Shown here: positions 1 through 8,169 of the stretch, piece by piece
How the letters are laid out: each line of letters starts with the position of its first letter
Position numbering within the stretch: position 1 is the stretch's first letter
Assembly (NCBI GenBank): GCA_017303335.1
Contig: JAFLBK010000001.1
Span: 1,679,001-1,743,000, forward strand
Direction of reading: 5' to 3'
DNA from: Chitinophagales bacterium
Lineage (GTDB): Bacteria > Bacteroidota > Bacteroidia > Chitinophagales > Chitinophagaceae
Length of the DNA: 64,000 nt
Translations under genes and position numbers: made by a program
The notes under the pieces: model-generated
Told to the model about the DNA's origin: nothing
Seen by the model: only the letters and a program-made list of their open reading frames with translations
Database searches by the model: none

Positions 1-179
1 ATAAAGGGGCCGGCATATTGATACCCGATAGGGAGGCGTTAGAAAAACTCGTTCCGGCCGTGGTTTCCCTGTCGAAGGACGAAACAAAACAGGAATCACT
101 GAAGCGGCAAATCGGGATGCTGGCTGTGGCAAACGCAGACGAAAAAATAGCGACAGAGATACTGAAGCATATCGGATGA
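1..179 (+). CDS. murG: MurG C-terminal fragment (partial)
   Basis: This is the 3' end of a gene that enters from the left edge; about 58 codons are visible before the TGA at 177-179. The visible peptide begins KGAGILIPDREALEKL and continues into an amphipathic tail, which resembles the last helices of MurG, the membrane-associated GlcNAc transferase that converts lipid I to lipid II. The assignment relies mainly on context: the stop codon overlaps the ATG of murC (ATGA, 176-179) and ftsQ, ftsA and ftsZ follow, the usual division-cluster order. The catalytic core lies outside the window, so the call is an inference from the tail and its neighbours. Confidence 0.75.
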   Translation, partial: KGAGILIPDREALEKLVPAVVSLSKDETKQESLKRQIGMLAVANADEKIATEILKHIG

Positions 180-1534
180 AAGACATAAAAGACATAAAGC
201 GGATTTATTTCCTGGGCATCGGCGGTATCGGCATGAGTGCGCTGGCCCGCTATTTCAACGCCCGGGGAGTAAACGTGAGCGGATACGACAGAACCGAAAC
301 GGTATTGACGAAACAACTGGCAAGCGAAGGCATTGCCATTCATTACGAGGATCACACCGGGCTCATTGACAAGGAAGCAGAACTGGTGGTATACACACCC
401 GCCATTCCGAAAGATCACCAGGAGTTGAATTACCTCCTGCAACATGCCTATACCGTGGTAAAACGGAGTGATGTGCTGGGTATGATCACCAACAGTTCGT
501 TCAACATCTGCGTGGCAGGTACGCATGGCAAAACAACCACGAGCACCATGATCGCACACATCCTCCGCGACAGCGGCTACGGGTGCAATGCGTTCCTCGG
601 CGGCATCGCGGCGAACTACAACAGCAATTTCTGGAGCCATGAACGGAATGTATGTGTGGTGGAAGCCGATGAGTACGACCGTAGTTTTTTGAAACTGAGT
701 CCCGACGTGGCCATCATTACGGCGATGGATCCCGACCACCTGGATATCTATGGTACGGCAGAAAATGTGGAACAGGCGTTCATCGATTTCTCGGCCCGGG
801 TAAAGGATGGTGGTTTGTTGCTGAGCAAGTACGGACTGAAACGCGGCGGAGAATTGAAGGCCCGCAATCATAAAACGTATCACCTGCAGGAAGCCGCGGC
901 CGATGTGCATGCGGCGGATATCGGGGTGAACAGCGGAAGCTATACGTTCCATGTTGTGGCAACTGAATGGACCCTTACCGACGTGGCGCTGAACATGGGA
1001 GGCATGCATAACATCGAAAATATGGTGGCGGCGATAACCGTGGCAAAGCATCTCGGCATTGACGACGAAAAGATACTGTCGGCCGTACGTTCTTTTAAAG
1101 GCGTAAAACGCCGGTTCGAGTTCATTGTAAAGAAGGATGACCAGGTGTTCATTGATGATTATGCGCACCACCCGGATGAATTGCGGGCCCTGATAACTGG
1201 CGCAAAGAAAATGTTCACGGGAAAGAAGTGCACTGTGATCTTTCAGCCCCACCTGTTCACCCGTACCCGGGATTTTGCTGACGGCTTCGCCGAAAGCCTC
1301 GACCTGGCGGATGAACTGGTACTGCTGCCCATTTACCCGGCCAGGGAGTTGCCGATAGCGGGGGTTACAAGCCAGATGATCCTCGACCGTATGAAGAATA
1401 CGAACAGGCAACTGATCGAGAAGGAGCGGCTGGCCGAGTGGGTAAAAGCGAATAAAACGGAATTACTGATCACCGCCGGTGCCGGCGATATCGATACCCT
1501 GGTGGAGCCGATAAAAAATAGTTTGGAAAACTGA
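176..1534 (+). CDS. murC: UDP-N-acetylmuramate--L-alanine ligase
   Basis: MurC attaches L-alanine to UDP-MurNAc with ATP, the first step of peptide-stem synthesis, in the cytoplasm. The 452-residue length is normal. The N-terminal Rossmann domain has GIGGIG at residues 14-19. The Mur-ligase P-loop GTHGKTTT is at 115-122, EADEYDRS at 163-170, DDYAHHPDE at 327-335 and FQPHLFTRT at 356-364, all typical of MurC rather than MurD, E or F. The ATG overlaps the murG stop by ATGA, and ftsQ begins directly after the murC stop, so the genes are almost certainly co-transcribed and translationally coupled. Confidence 0.97.
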   Translation: MKDIKDIKRIYFLGIGGIGMSALARYFNARGVNVSGYDRTETVLTKQLASEGIAIHYEDHTGLIDKEAELVVYTPAIPKDHQELNYLLQHAYTVVKRSDVLGMITNSSFNICVAGTHGKTTTSTMIAHILRDSGYGCNAFLGGIAANYNSNFWSHERNVCVVEADEYDRSFLKLSPDVAIITAMDPDHLDIYGTAENVEQAFIDFSARVKDGGLLLSKYGLKRGGELKARNHKTYHLQEAAADVHAADIGVNSGSYTFHVVATEWTLTDVALNMGGMHNIENMVAAITVAKHLGIDDEKILSAVRSFKGVKRRFEFIVKKDDQVFIDDYAHHPDELRALITGAKKMFTGKKCTVIFQPHLFTRTRDFADGFAESLDLADELVLLPIYPARELPIAGVTSQMILDRMKNTNRQLIEKERLAEWVKANKTELLITAGAGDIDTLVEPIKNSLEN

Positions 1535-2686
1535 TTGGAACAAACAAAACGATACAGCATTAAAAAGATCCTGCTCACAACCCTGTGGGTGGTATTGGGC
1601 GCCGCTTCTGTGCTGTTACTGGCAGCTGCTATCCGTAAGAAAGATACCAGCCGATGCAAAGGGGTGGAGATAACCATCAAAGGCGCCGATGCGAATGTCT
1701 TTGTCGACGAGGCGGATATCATGCAAGGCATCCGGCAGGTGGAGAGCGGCGACCCGGTCGGTAAACCGGTTGGCGCCTTCAACCTGAAAATGATGGAAGC
1801 GCAGCTGGAAAAGAATATCTGGATAAAGAGCGCCGAACTGTTCTTTGATAACAATGAAGTACTGCGGGTGAACGTGCAGGAGCGGGAACCGGTGGCAAGG
1901 GTGTTTACCGCAACGGGAAACAGTTTTTACATCGACCAGGAACTGACCATGCTGCCATTGAGTGATAAATTCTCGGCGAGGCTTCCGGTATTCACCGGCT
2001 TCCCGTCCGACGCCAGGGTGCTGGCACCTGCCGACAGCAGCCTGCTTGCCGAGATACGGGATGTTAGCCTGGCGATCCAGCAGGATACTTTCTGCATGGC
2101 CCTGATCGACCAGGTGGACATAACAGACCGGCGTGAATTTGACATGCTGCCCAAGGTGGGCAACCAGTTGATACGCTTCGGTACCGGCACCGATGCAGAA
2201 GAGAAACTGAACAAGTTGAAGTTGTTCTATAAAGAAATTATGGCCACAACCGGGCTGGCCGAATACAGTGTCATCAGCCTGCAGTATAAGAACCAGGTGG
2301 TGGCAAAGAAACGGGGAGCCGAAGACATCGCGGCGGATGCGCAACGTACCATGCTGATGATGCAGGCATTGGCCGAGCGGGCTAAACAACAAGCGAACGA
2401 TTCTTTACAGATGATACAGCAGGACAATGAACGCAATACTGTCGACAGCAGTATGATTCAGCAGTCCATCGAGCGGGAAGAGTCTGCACAACCATCCAAT
2501 ACTTATGAAAAACCGAAACCACAGGAAGAAGGGGCGACACCGGCAGTTACCCAAACCGTAGCTGCCCCTGCTGCCAGTGTGCCGGCGAAACAACCGGCAA
2601 AACCCGGCCCTAAACCAGCAAAACCGGAAACCGGGAAACCAAAACCAAAAGCAGTAATGAAAAAACCGAATACTCCTATCCCCTAA
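1535..2686 (+). CDS. ftsQ: Cell division protein FtsQ
   Basis: FtsQ is a single-pass inner-membrane protein that links early and late divisome components. A cytoplasmic basic tail precedes one membrane helix at about residues 11-32, followed by a POTRA-like region (about 40-115) and a beta domain. Translation most likely starts at the TTG immediately after the murC stop, because no ATG occurs in frame until about residue 62, past the membrane helix. The last roughly 100 residues are a Gln/Lys/Pro/Ala-rich low-complexity tail, an extension beyond the conserved domain. The stop codon lies inside the left arm of a 17-bp inverted repeat. Sequence divergence is high, as usual in this family, and position in the cluster supports the call. 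Confidence 0.88.
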   Translation: MEQTKRYSIKKILLTTLWVVLGAASVLLLAAAIRKKDTSRCKGVEITIKGADANVFVDEADIMQGIRQVESGDPVGKPVGAFNLKMMEAQLEKNIWIKSAELFFDNNEVLRVNVQEREPVARVFTATGNSFYIDQELTMLPLSDKFSARLPVFTGFPSDARVLAPADSSLLAEIRDVSLAIQQDTFCMALIDQVDITDRREFDMLPKVGNQLIRFGTGTDAEEKLNKLKLFYKEIMATTGLAEYSVISLQYKNQVVAKKRGAEDIAADAQRTMLMMQALAERAKQQANDSLQMIQQDNERNTVDSSMIQQSIEREESAQPSNTYEKPKPQEEGATPAVTQTVAAPAASVPAKQPAKPGPKPAKPETGKPKPKAVMKKPNTPIP

Positions 2687-2747
2687 AGGGGTATAATGAA
2701 CTAAATACAAATAAAACAAACATCCTTATCCCCCTTTAGGGGATAGG
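2675..2747. repeat. 17-bp inverted repeat at ftsQ/ftsA junction
   Basis: The arms 2675-2691 and 2731-2747 are perfect reverse complements, separated by a 39-nt AT-rich spacer. Each arm carries a smaller near-palindrome (CCCCTAAAGGGG on the left, CCCCTTTAGGGG on the right). The ftsQ TAA stop (2684-2686) lies in the left arm. It could form an RNA hairpin in the division transcript or be a small mobile-repeat remnant. There is no T-run, so it is not a simple terminator. Confidence 0.85.
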
Positions 2748-2772
2748 GGCCACAAACACAAAACATACAATT

Positions 2773-4140
2773 ATGAATCAGGAAAACCCCATCATCGTAG
2801 GTCTGGATATAGGCACTACCAAGATCGCCGCCATCGCCGGACGCAAGAATGAATACGGCAAGCTGGAGATACTTGGCTTCGGACGTGCCAACAGCAACGG
2901 TGTTCAGCACGGCATGGTGCTGAATATCGATCAGACCATCAAGGCCATCGAAATGGCTTTGAAGAATTGCTACGACTCGAACCCCAACCTCGAGATCAAC
3001 GAAGTTTATGTTGGTATCGCGGGTCATCATATTAAAAGTTTGCAAACACGCGGAGATATTGTACGCCAGACTGTGGAAGAGGAGATCCGCCAGGAAGAGA
3101 TCGACCGCCTGATCGCCGATCAGTACCGTACCTATATACCGGCCGGCGACCAGATCATTGATGTGATCCCGCAGGAATTCACCGTCGACAATTTTCAGAA
3201 CATCCCCAATCCCATCGGGTACAGCGGGGTAAAAGTGGGAGCCAACTTTCACATCATCACCGGTGATAAGAATGCGATCCGCAACATCAACCGCAGCGTG
3301 GAGAAAGCCGGACTGAAAACAAAAGACCTGGTATTGCAACCCCTCGCTTCCGCCGCCGCTGTCATGTGCGACCAGGACCTGGAAGCGGGTGTGGCGATCG
3401 TGGATATCGGTGGTGGTACCACCGACCTTGCTGTTTTCTATGAAGGTATCCTGAAGCACACGGCCGTGATTCCATTCGGCGGCGAGAATATCACCAATGA
3501 TATCAAAACCGGGCTCGGCGTTTTAAAAACACAGGCCGAGCAGATGAAGATCCAGTTCGGCAGCGCCCTGAGCGATGAAGCGAAATCGAATGCCTACATC
3601 ACGATCCCGGGTCTGCGGGGTATGCCGGCCAAGGAAATATCGGTAAAGAACCTGGCGGGGATCATCCAGGCACGGATGAGCGAGATCATGGACTTTGTTA
3701 CCTATCACCTCAAACAGGTTGGTTTGGATACCCGCCTGCTGAACGGGGGCGTGATACTCACGGGCGGCGGTTCGCAACTGAAACACCTGATCCAGCTCAC
3801 CGAATACGTGACCGGGCTGAATGCCCGGATCGGTTACCCGAACGAACACCTGGCCGGCGGTCATATCGATGAACTGGCCAAGCCGATGTACAGCACCTGT
3901 ATCGGCCTTATTCTGAAAGGATACAATGATTATGAGAATAAGAACAAGCAGTTCGAGGAACAGTTCCGCAAAGTGGAAGTGCCGCAAAGTCTGCAGCAGC
4001 AACCGGTGGATGAAACCCTGGCCATGGAAAATGCCGGACCGGTTAAAGTGAAACAGCGCAAATCGCTGAAGACCTTCATGGATGGATTCAAGAACGGTTT
4101 GATCGACCTGTTCAAAGAAGAGGAAGACGCCAAATTATAA
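2773..4140 (+). CDS. ftsA: Cell division protein FtsA
   Basis: FtsA is the actin-like ATPase that tethers FtsZ filaments to the inner membrane and recruits later division proteins. The 455-residue protein has the phosphate-1 motif GLDIGTTK at residues 10-17, the phosphate-2 motif VDIGGGTTD near residue 210, and the adenosine-binding LTGGGSQL further on. The C-terminal end, FKNGLIDLFKEEEDAKL, resembles the amphipathic membrane-targeting helix of the family. It starts at an ATG 86 nt after ftsQ, with an inverted repeat in between, and is followed by ftsZ. Confidence 0.96.
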   Translation: MNQENPIIVGLDIGTTKIAAIAGRKNEYGKLEILGFGRANSNGVQHGMVLNIDQTIKAIEMALKNCYDSNPNLEINEVYVGIAGHHIKSLQTRGDIVRQTVEEEIRQEEIDRLIADQYRTYIPAGDQIIDVIPQEFTVDNFQNIPNPIGYSGVKVGANFHIITGDKNAIRNINRSVEKAGLKTKDLVLQPLASAAAVMCDQDLEAGVAIVDIGGGTTDLAVFYEGILKHTAVIPFGGENITNDIKTGLGVLKTQAEQMKIQFGSALSDEAKSNAYITIPGLRGMPAKEISVKNLAGIIQARMSEIMDFVTYHLKQVGLDTRLLNGGVILTGGGSQLKHLIQLTEYVTGLNARIGYPNEHLAGGHIDELAKPMYSTCIGLILKGYNDYENKNKQFEEQFRKVEVPQSLQQQPVDETLAMENAGPVKVKQRKSLKTFMDGFKNGLIDLFKEEEDAKL

Positions 4141-4151
4141 TATTGAGTGGT

Positions 4152-4210
4152 AAATGATAAATGTTCGCACACAGCCAATGTCTTTCACGCAGGTACAACA
4201 TTCATCATTT
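4152..4210. repeat. 14-bp imperfect inverted repeat between ftsA and ftsZ
   Basis: The arms are AAATGATAAATGTT (4152-4165) and AACATTCATCATTT (4197-4210). They pair at 13 of 14 positions, with a 31-nt loop. The element fills most of the ftsA-ftsZ intergenic region and has no terminator T-run. It may be a regulatory RNA hairpin ahead of ftsZ or a dispersed repeat. Confidence 0.7.
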
Positions 4211-4283
4211 TTCATAAAAACGATTAACCTATTAATTACTAATTGCCGCGTTGAAAAATGCAGCGATGCACAAACAAACGATT

Positions 4284-6197
4284 ATGATACATTTTGATTT
4301 GCCCAAAGAACAATCCTCCATCATCAAGGTGATTGGTGTAGGCGGAGGCGGAAGCAATGCTGTCAATCACATGTTTTCCCAACAGATCGAGGGAGTGAAT
4401 TTTATTATCTGCAATACCGATGCACAGGCGATCGCGTTGAGCAAGGTGCCGAATAAGATACAGCTCGGACCACATCTTACGCAGGGACTTGGCGCCGGCG
4501 CCAATCCTACGATCGGCCGCCAGGCCACCGAAGAAAGCCTGGATGAGATCAAACGAATCCTGGAAGTGAATACCAAGATGGCCTTCATCACAGCCGGCAT
4601 GGGTGGTGGAACGGGCACAGGTGGCGCTCCCATCCTGGCCAAGATCTGTAAAGACCTGGGCATACTCACTGTGGGTATTGTTACCACGCCGTTCGCTTAC
4701 GAAGGCAAGAAGCGCATCGCACAGGCCGAAGAGGGCGTAATGCTGCTGAAGAACCATGTAGACACCCTGCTGGTGATCAGCAACGATAAACTCCGTCACC
4801 AGTTCGGCAACCTGAAAATGAAAGAGGCGTTCGCCAAAGCGGATAATGTGCTGGCCACTGCCGCGAAATGTATCACCGATGTGATCAACAGTACCGGCCA
4901 GATCAACGTCGACTTCGCCGATGTTTGCACCGTAATGCGCAATGGCGGTGTGGCGATACTGGGAAGCGCTGCCGTGGGTGGAGCCAACAGGGCCCAGGAA
5001 GCCATCGAACAGGCGATCAACTCACCACTACTCAACGACAACGATATCAAGGGCGCTAAATGGATACTCATCAACATCAACTCGGCCGAGGGCGAACACG
5101 AGTTCACCATGGATGAAGTGGAAGTGATCCAGGATTATTTGCTGAGCCAGGCAGGTGAAGATACCGATGTGATCCTGGGTATGGGCTACGATAACACACT
5201 CGGCGAAAAGATTGGCATCACGCTCATCGCTACCGGCTTCGAACACAAGGATCCCTTTGTACGTGAAACGCCGGTACGCAAAGAAGAGAAAGGAGAAGAA
5301 AAGATACTGATGACACTTGAAATGCCGGCGAAGCCGCAACCCAAACCGGCTGTGAAAGAAGAAACTCCTGTTGTAGCTGAACAACCCGCTTTGCAGATCG
5401 ACGAAAAAGAAGAGGAAAAAGCCATCGCCGAGATCACGGAAGCGCCGGTTGCGCAAGCCGGGCCGGACGATCTCATGCCAACACTCAAAGAAGCGGAAGA
5501 GGAACAGCCCGTGAAATTACCTGGTAAAACTACTGTGGACAAAATAGAGGCAGCTCCGGAATTTTTTGAAATATCTTCGGCCTCTGATCAAATACCCATC
5601 GTGGCATTTGATATTCCGCAAAGTCCTCCACCCGCTGAAAAACCAGCAAAAGCAAAACCCGAACGAAAGAATATTTCCGTAGTTGATAAAGACGCTAGCA
5701 ATCCTCCGTCGTCAGGAGGATACCTGGCTAAACCTGCACAGATCTATGTGGAGGAGCAGCCAAAACCAGAATCCAATCCGTCTGAGGAGCTACCCCGGTT
5801 GACATCCAGCGAACAGGATGACGAACCTGTGATCGAGATGCAGCTGGTGGTTAAATCCCATCAAGCGGCGGAGGAGGAGCAACATGTACAACAAACTCAG
5901 CCCATCAAGATGTCTGATGTTGAGGAACCTGCCATGCAGGACGAAGCAGAAGACCTTAGGCGCCGGGCCATGGAGCGGATTGCAAAACTGCGTAATTTGT
6001 CATTCAACATCAACGCAGCCGATCCTAACAACGAGTTTGAAACGGTGCCTGCTTACCTTCGCCGCAACATGGAACTTCACAATTCCATCGCGAACGTCGA
6101 AACTTTCTACAGCAACTACACCGTCAAATCCGACGACAACAACCAGGCTGAGATCAGCACCATCAACAGTTTTCTGGACGGGAAAAAGCCCGATTAA
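4284..6197 (+). CDS. ftsZ: Cell division protein FtsZ
   Basis: FtsZ is the tubulin-like GTPase that forms the cytokinetic ring. The GTPase core is clear, with GVGGGGSN at residues 18-25 and the tubulin signature GGGTGTG near 105-112. The ATG at 4284 gives MIHFDLPKEQ, matching the usual short N-terminus; an upstream ATG (4266) and TTG (4251) are alternatives. The core ends near residue 330 and is followed by a disordered, Glu/Pro/Lys-rich linker of over 230 residues. A likely conserved tail peptide, ETVPAYLRRN, comes next, then about 30 more residues. The total of about 637 residues is long compared with about 380-400 in many bacteria. A terminator follows. Confidence 0.96.
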   Translation: MIHFDLPKEQSSIIKVIGVGGGGSNAVNHMFSQQIEGVNFIICNTDAQAIALSKVPNKIQLGPHLTQGLGAGANPTIGRQATEESLDEIKRILEVNTKMAFITAGMGGGTGTGGAPILAKICKDLGILTVGIVTTPFAYEGKKRIAQAEEGVMLLKNHVDTLLVISNDKLRHQFGNLKMKEAFAKADNVLATAAKCITDVINSTGQINVDFADVCTVMRNGGVAILGSAAVGGANRAQEAIEQAINSPLLNDNDIKGAKWILININSAEGEHEFTMDEVEVIQDYLLSQAGEDTDVILGMGYDNTLGEKIGITLIATGFEHKDPFVRETPVRKEEKGEEKILMTLEMPAKPQPKPAVKEETPVVAEQPALQIDEKEEEKAIAEITEAPVAQAGPDDLMPTLKEAEEEQPVKLPGKTTVDKIEAAPEFFEISSASDQIPIVAFDIPQSPPPAEKPAKAKPERKNISVVDKDASNPPSSGGYLAKPAQIYVEEQPKPESNPSEELPRLTSSEQDDEPVIEMQLVVKSHQAAEEEQHVQQTQPIKMSDVEEPAMQDEAEDLRRRAMERIAKLRNLSFNINAADPNNEFETVPAYLRRNMELHNSIANVETFYSNYTVKSDDNNQAEISTINSFLDGKKPD

Positions 6198-6259
6198 AAT
6201 AGTACGGCCCTGCCTGCGAAGGCGGGGCTTACCTGTGTTTGTGTTTGTATTTTAAGTAT

Positions 6260-6290
6260 AAGCCCCGCTGGAATGGCGGGGCTTTTTTAT
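6260..6290 (+). terminator. Rho-independent terminator after ftsZ
   Basis: AAGCCCCGC (6260-6268) pairs perfectly with GCGGGGCTT (6276-6284) around a 7-nt loop and runs into a T-stretch. It ends the division operon. A related GC-rich segment, TGCCTGCGAAGGCGGGGCTT, lies just upstream at about 6211-6230. Confidence 0.85.
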
Positions 6291-6334
6291 GCATTGCTGG
6301 TTACGGGGTTTTGTTACCCGTGCCGGTAGGAGAA

Positions 6335-6655
6335 TCAGTTCAGGGCGATCACGCCGGATTCGGCGAGCCACTTATTGATGGTATCAGCGATAACAATGAC
6401 CGGTTTTTTGGCGGGTGCTGGTGCTGTTTCAGGTGCCGCAGGTTGAACCGTGCTCACCTGCGCTCTCAGTTTCTTGCGGGCCTCCGGGTCATCCACACCG
6501 GCGATATCGCAGGCTTTATCAAAATCGGCATGCATGCCATATCCGGCTGTAATACTGGCGGCTTCCCCCAATTCGGGAAAAACCATCAGCTTCTTGACAA
6601 AGTAATGGAGTATACCATCGATCGGTTTGCTGTGTACGGTGTAATCGTGTTTCAT
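6335..6655 (-). CDS. Hypothetical protein, 106 aa
   Basis: I do not recognise this small protein. The chosen ATG gives MKHDYTVHSKPIDGILHYF; a longer frame runs further upstream, but its extra N-terminus is Pro/Lys/His-rich and looks untranslated. Residues 1-60 look like a small folded helical domain. A Pro/Ala/Thr linker (about 70-85) follows, then a short helix ending NKWLAESGVIALN. No signal peptide or membrane segment is visible. It is convergent with ftsZ, and no convincing operon partner is seen. Confidence 0.6.
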   Translation of the reverse strand: MKHDYTVHSKPIDGILHYFVKKLMVFPELGEAASITAGYGMHADFDKACDIAGVDDPEARKKLRAQVSTVQPAAPETAPAPAKKPVIVIADTINKWLAESGVIALN

Positions 6656-7032
6656 GTTTCTTGTTTTACGAGGTGTATGTTTAACTGGTTCCGGATGCCG
6701 GCATATGCCCTTTAGGAAATACATACGTGCGGCATGATTGAATGGTTTTTTACCCGGAGGTTTAAGGAGATGGATCGTTTTGGTTTGGCTGCACGTGAAT
6801 ACACGTACACTCATTCAGAGGATATTAAACAAACACCTTTTGAGAGAGAACAAGAACAATGATCGTTCAGAGGATAGGTACGGTTGTGAAGAATAGACAA
6901 TGTAAAACTAAGGATCGCTGCCTGCAATTACCCGGGTTGAAGGGCGTACTTATTCACATTATTAATTTTTGATCGTGTAAAGGCTTAGCTATTAATCAGC
7001 GATTTTGCCGTGTACCGGGTGTTGGCGAACTC
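6656..7032. other. 377-bp intergenic region without a gene
   Basis: It lies upstream of the minus-strand 106-aa gene and downstream of the minus-strand SRPBCC gene. It is AT-rich in its right half. Every reading frame is short or interrupted and I see no tRNA-like or riboswitch-like structure. It presumably holds the promoter of the 106-aa gene, but no clear TAnnTTTG box stands out. Confidence 0.5.
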
Positions 7033-7497
7033 TTACATGCTTTCCAGCAGTTTTTCAAGCCGGTCGAAATTCTCTTCATTCTTTTCGGGTGCAAATGGTT
7101 TGATCTTATTACAGGTTTCTGCGGAATCAAAGATCATTTTGAATACCAGGCGTGTTTGATCATCCTGTAATTCATGAAAGAAAACCTGTACACGAAACCA
7201 GGGTTGCGAGATCCGTTTCCAATGTATGAATGAAGGTTTCCGGATTTCCAGGAATTCGACCTCGTTGGCATAATTTCCTTTCTCCGGGCCATGCATCATA
7301 AAACGCCATCTGCCGCCTTCCCGGAAATCGAATTCATAAAAGGTATTGCTGAATCCTTTTGGTCCCCACCAGTTCTGCAAGCGGGCAGGTTCTGCCCATG
7401 CTGCGAATAAGGTTTCCCGGGGTACCCGGAATACCCGGGTTGAAACGATTTCGAGATCCGGGTCGTAAGGATATTCTTCGTCGATCGGGTTAGTCAT
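7033..7497 (-). CDS. SRPBCC / AHSA1-like domain protein
   Basis: This 154-residue protein has the Aha1/START (SRPBCC) helix-grip fold pattern. The first strand is VSTRVFRVPRETLFAAWAEPARLQNWWGPKGF, followed by FDFREGGRWRFMMHGP and a long C-terminal helix. Such proteins usually bind a hydrophobic ligand in a cavity; the ligand here is unknown. No signal peptide is present, so it should be cytoplasmic. Its start codon overlaps the end of the upstream lipoprotein gene by 8 bp, so the two are probably translated from one mRNA. Confidence 0.85.
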   Translation of the reverse strand: MTNPIDEEYPYDPDLEIVSTRVFRVPRETLFAAWAEPARLQNWWGPKGFSNTFYEFDFREGGRWRFMMHGPEKGNYANEVEFLEIRKPSFIHWKRISQPWFRVQVFFHELQDDQTRLVFKMIFDSAETCNKIKPFAPEKNEENFDRLEKLLESM

Positions 7498-8116
7498 TCT
7501 TTGAAGAATCGGGCCTGGCAGATGTGTTTGCGGGAGCCGCTGCCGGCGTAGTGCTGATGCTGGCTGCCGGAGCAGGGGCTGGTTTACTGTTTAGCGGCGA
7601 ACCAACCGGAATATCACAGCGATGACCGGGCTGACCGTGTGGTGGGTTCATTCCCGGTGCCGTTGCCTGTGCTGTGGGAGCCGCTGTGGTAACGGTGGCC
7701 GCCGGGGGGGAAGTGGTTTGTGGTTTACTGTTCAACGGCGAACCTACCGGTATGTCGCAGCGATGACCGGGTTGGCCGTGCGGGGGATTCATACCTGCTG
7801 CAGTGGCTGTTTGTGCCGCAGGTTGCGGAGTAACGGCAACAGGTTGTTGCACGGTTGCCGAAGGTGCGGGTTGAACGGCGCCACCGATCGTAACCGGTTG
7901 CGAGGTGAGGGGTGAAGAACCCGTAACCACCGGTGCCGGCGCTTGCTGAACAGCCGTTGCTATGGCAGATGTGGCGCTATCCTTTTTTTGGGTAGACTTG
8001 ATCTGGTCGGCCTCTTTTTGCAGGTCCTTATCTACATAGTCTTCCTTTTCATTTCCAGCGCAGGAAACAAGGCCGGTGAATGCGAACAGTATTATTGTAT
8101 GAACGAGTGTTTTCAT
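7490..8116 (-). CDS. Lipoprotein with duplicated 25-residue module
   Basis: The ATG at 8116 gives MKTLVHTIILFAFTGLVSCAG, a short hydrophobic signal with lipobox LVSC, so this is a predicted lipoprotein of 208 residues. After a charged segment, most of the chain is Pro/Ala/Thr/Gln-rich and likely disordered. Within it sit two copies of a 25-residue segment containing NPPHGQPGHRCDIPVG, identical in protein sequence, each with one Cys and two His. Function is unknown. The Cys/His content could suit metal or redox chemistry, which is only a guess. It overlaps the SRPBCC gene by 8 bp. Confidence 0.75.
   Translation of the reverse strand: MKTLVHTIILFAFTGLVSCAGNEKEDYVDKDLQKEADQIKSTQKKDSATSAIATAVQQAPAPVVTGSSPLTSQPVTIGGAVQPAPSATVQQPVAVTPQPAAQTATAAGMNPPHGQPGHRCDIPVGSPLNSKPQTTSPPAATVTTAAPTAQATAPGMNPPHGQPGHRCDIPVGSPLNSKPAPAPAASISTTPAAAPANTSARPDSSKND
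7581..7655 (-). repeat. Second copy of HRCD module (coding repeat)
   Basis: This encodes the same 25 residues as the copy at 7722-7796. The two DNA copies differ at about 12 positions, all synonymous. Confidence 0.85.
7722..7796 (-). repeat. First copy of HRCD module (coding repeat)
   Basis: This is the N-terminal copy of the 25-residue module in the lipoprotein, identical in protein sequence to the copy at 7581-7655 and separated from it by a Pro/Ala/Thr linker of about 22 residues. Confidence 0.85.
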
Positions 8117-8169
8117 GTGAATGATTTGAGGTATGCAAAATACGGCAGTTTGGGCAAACCCGGTGAAGG

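Noticed and set aside
6656..7032. Possible small RNA in the 377-bp gap
   Set aside because: Only a short hairpin around ACGTG / CACGT is visible and there is no promoter or terminator pair to support it.
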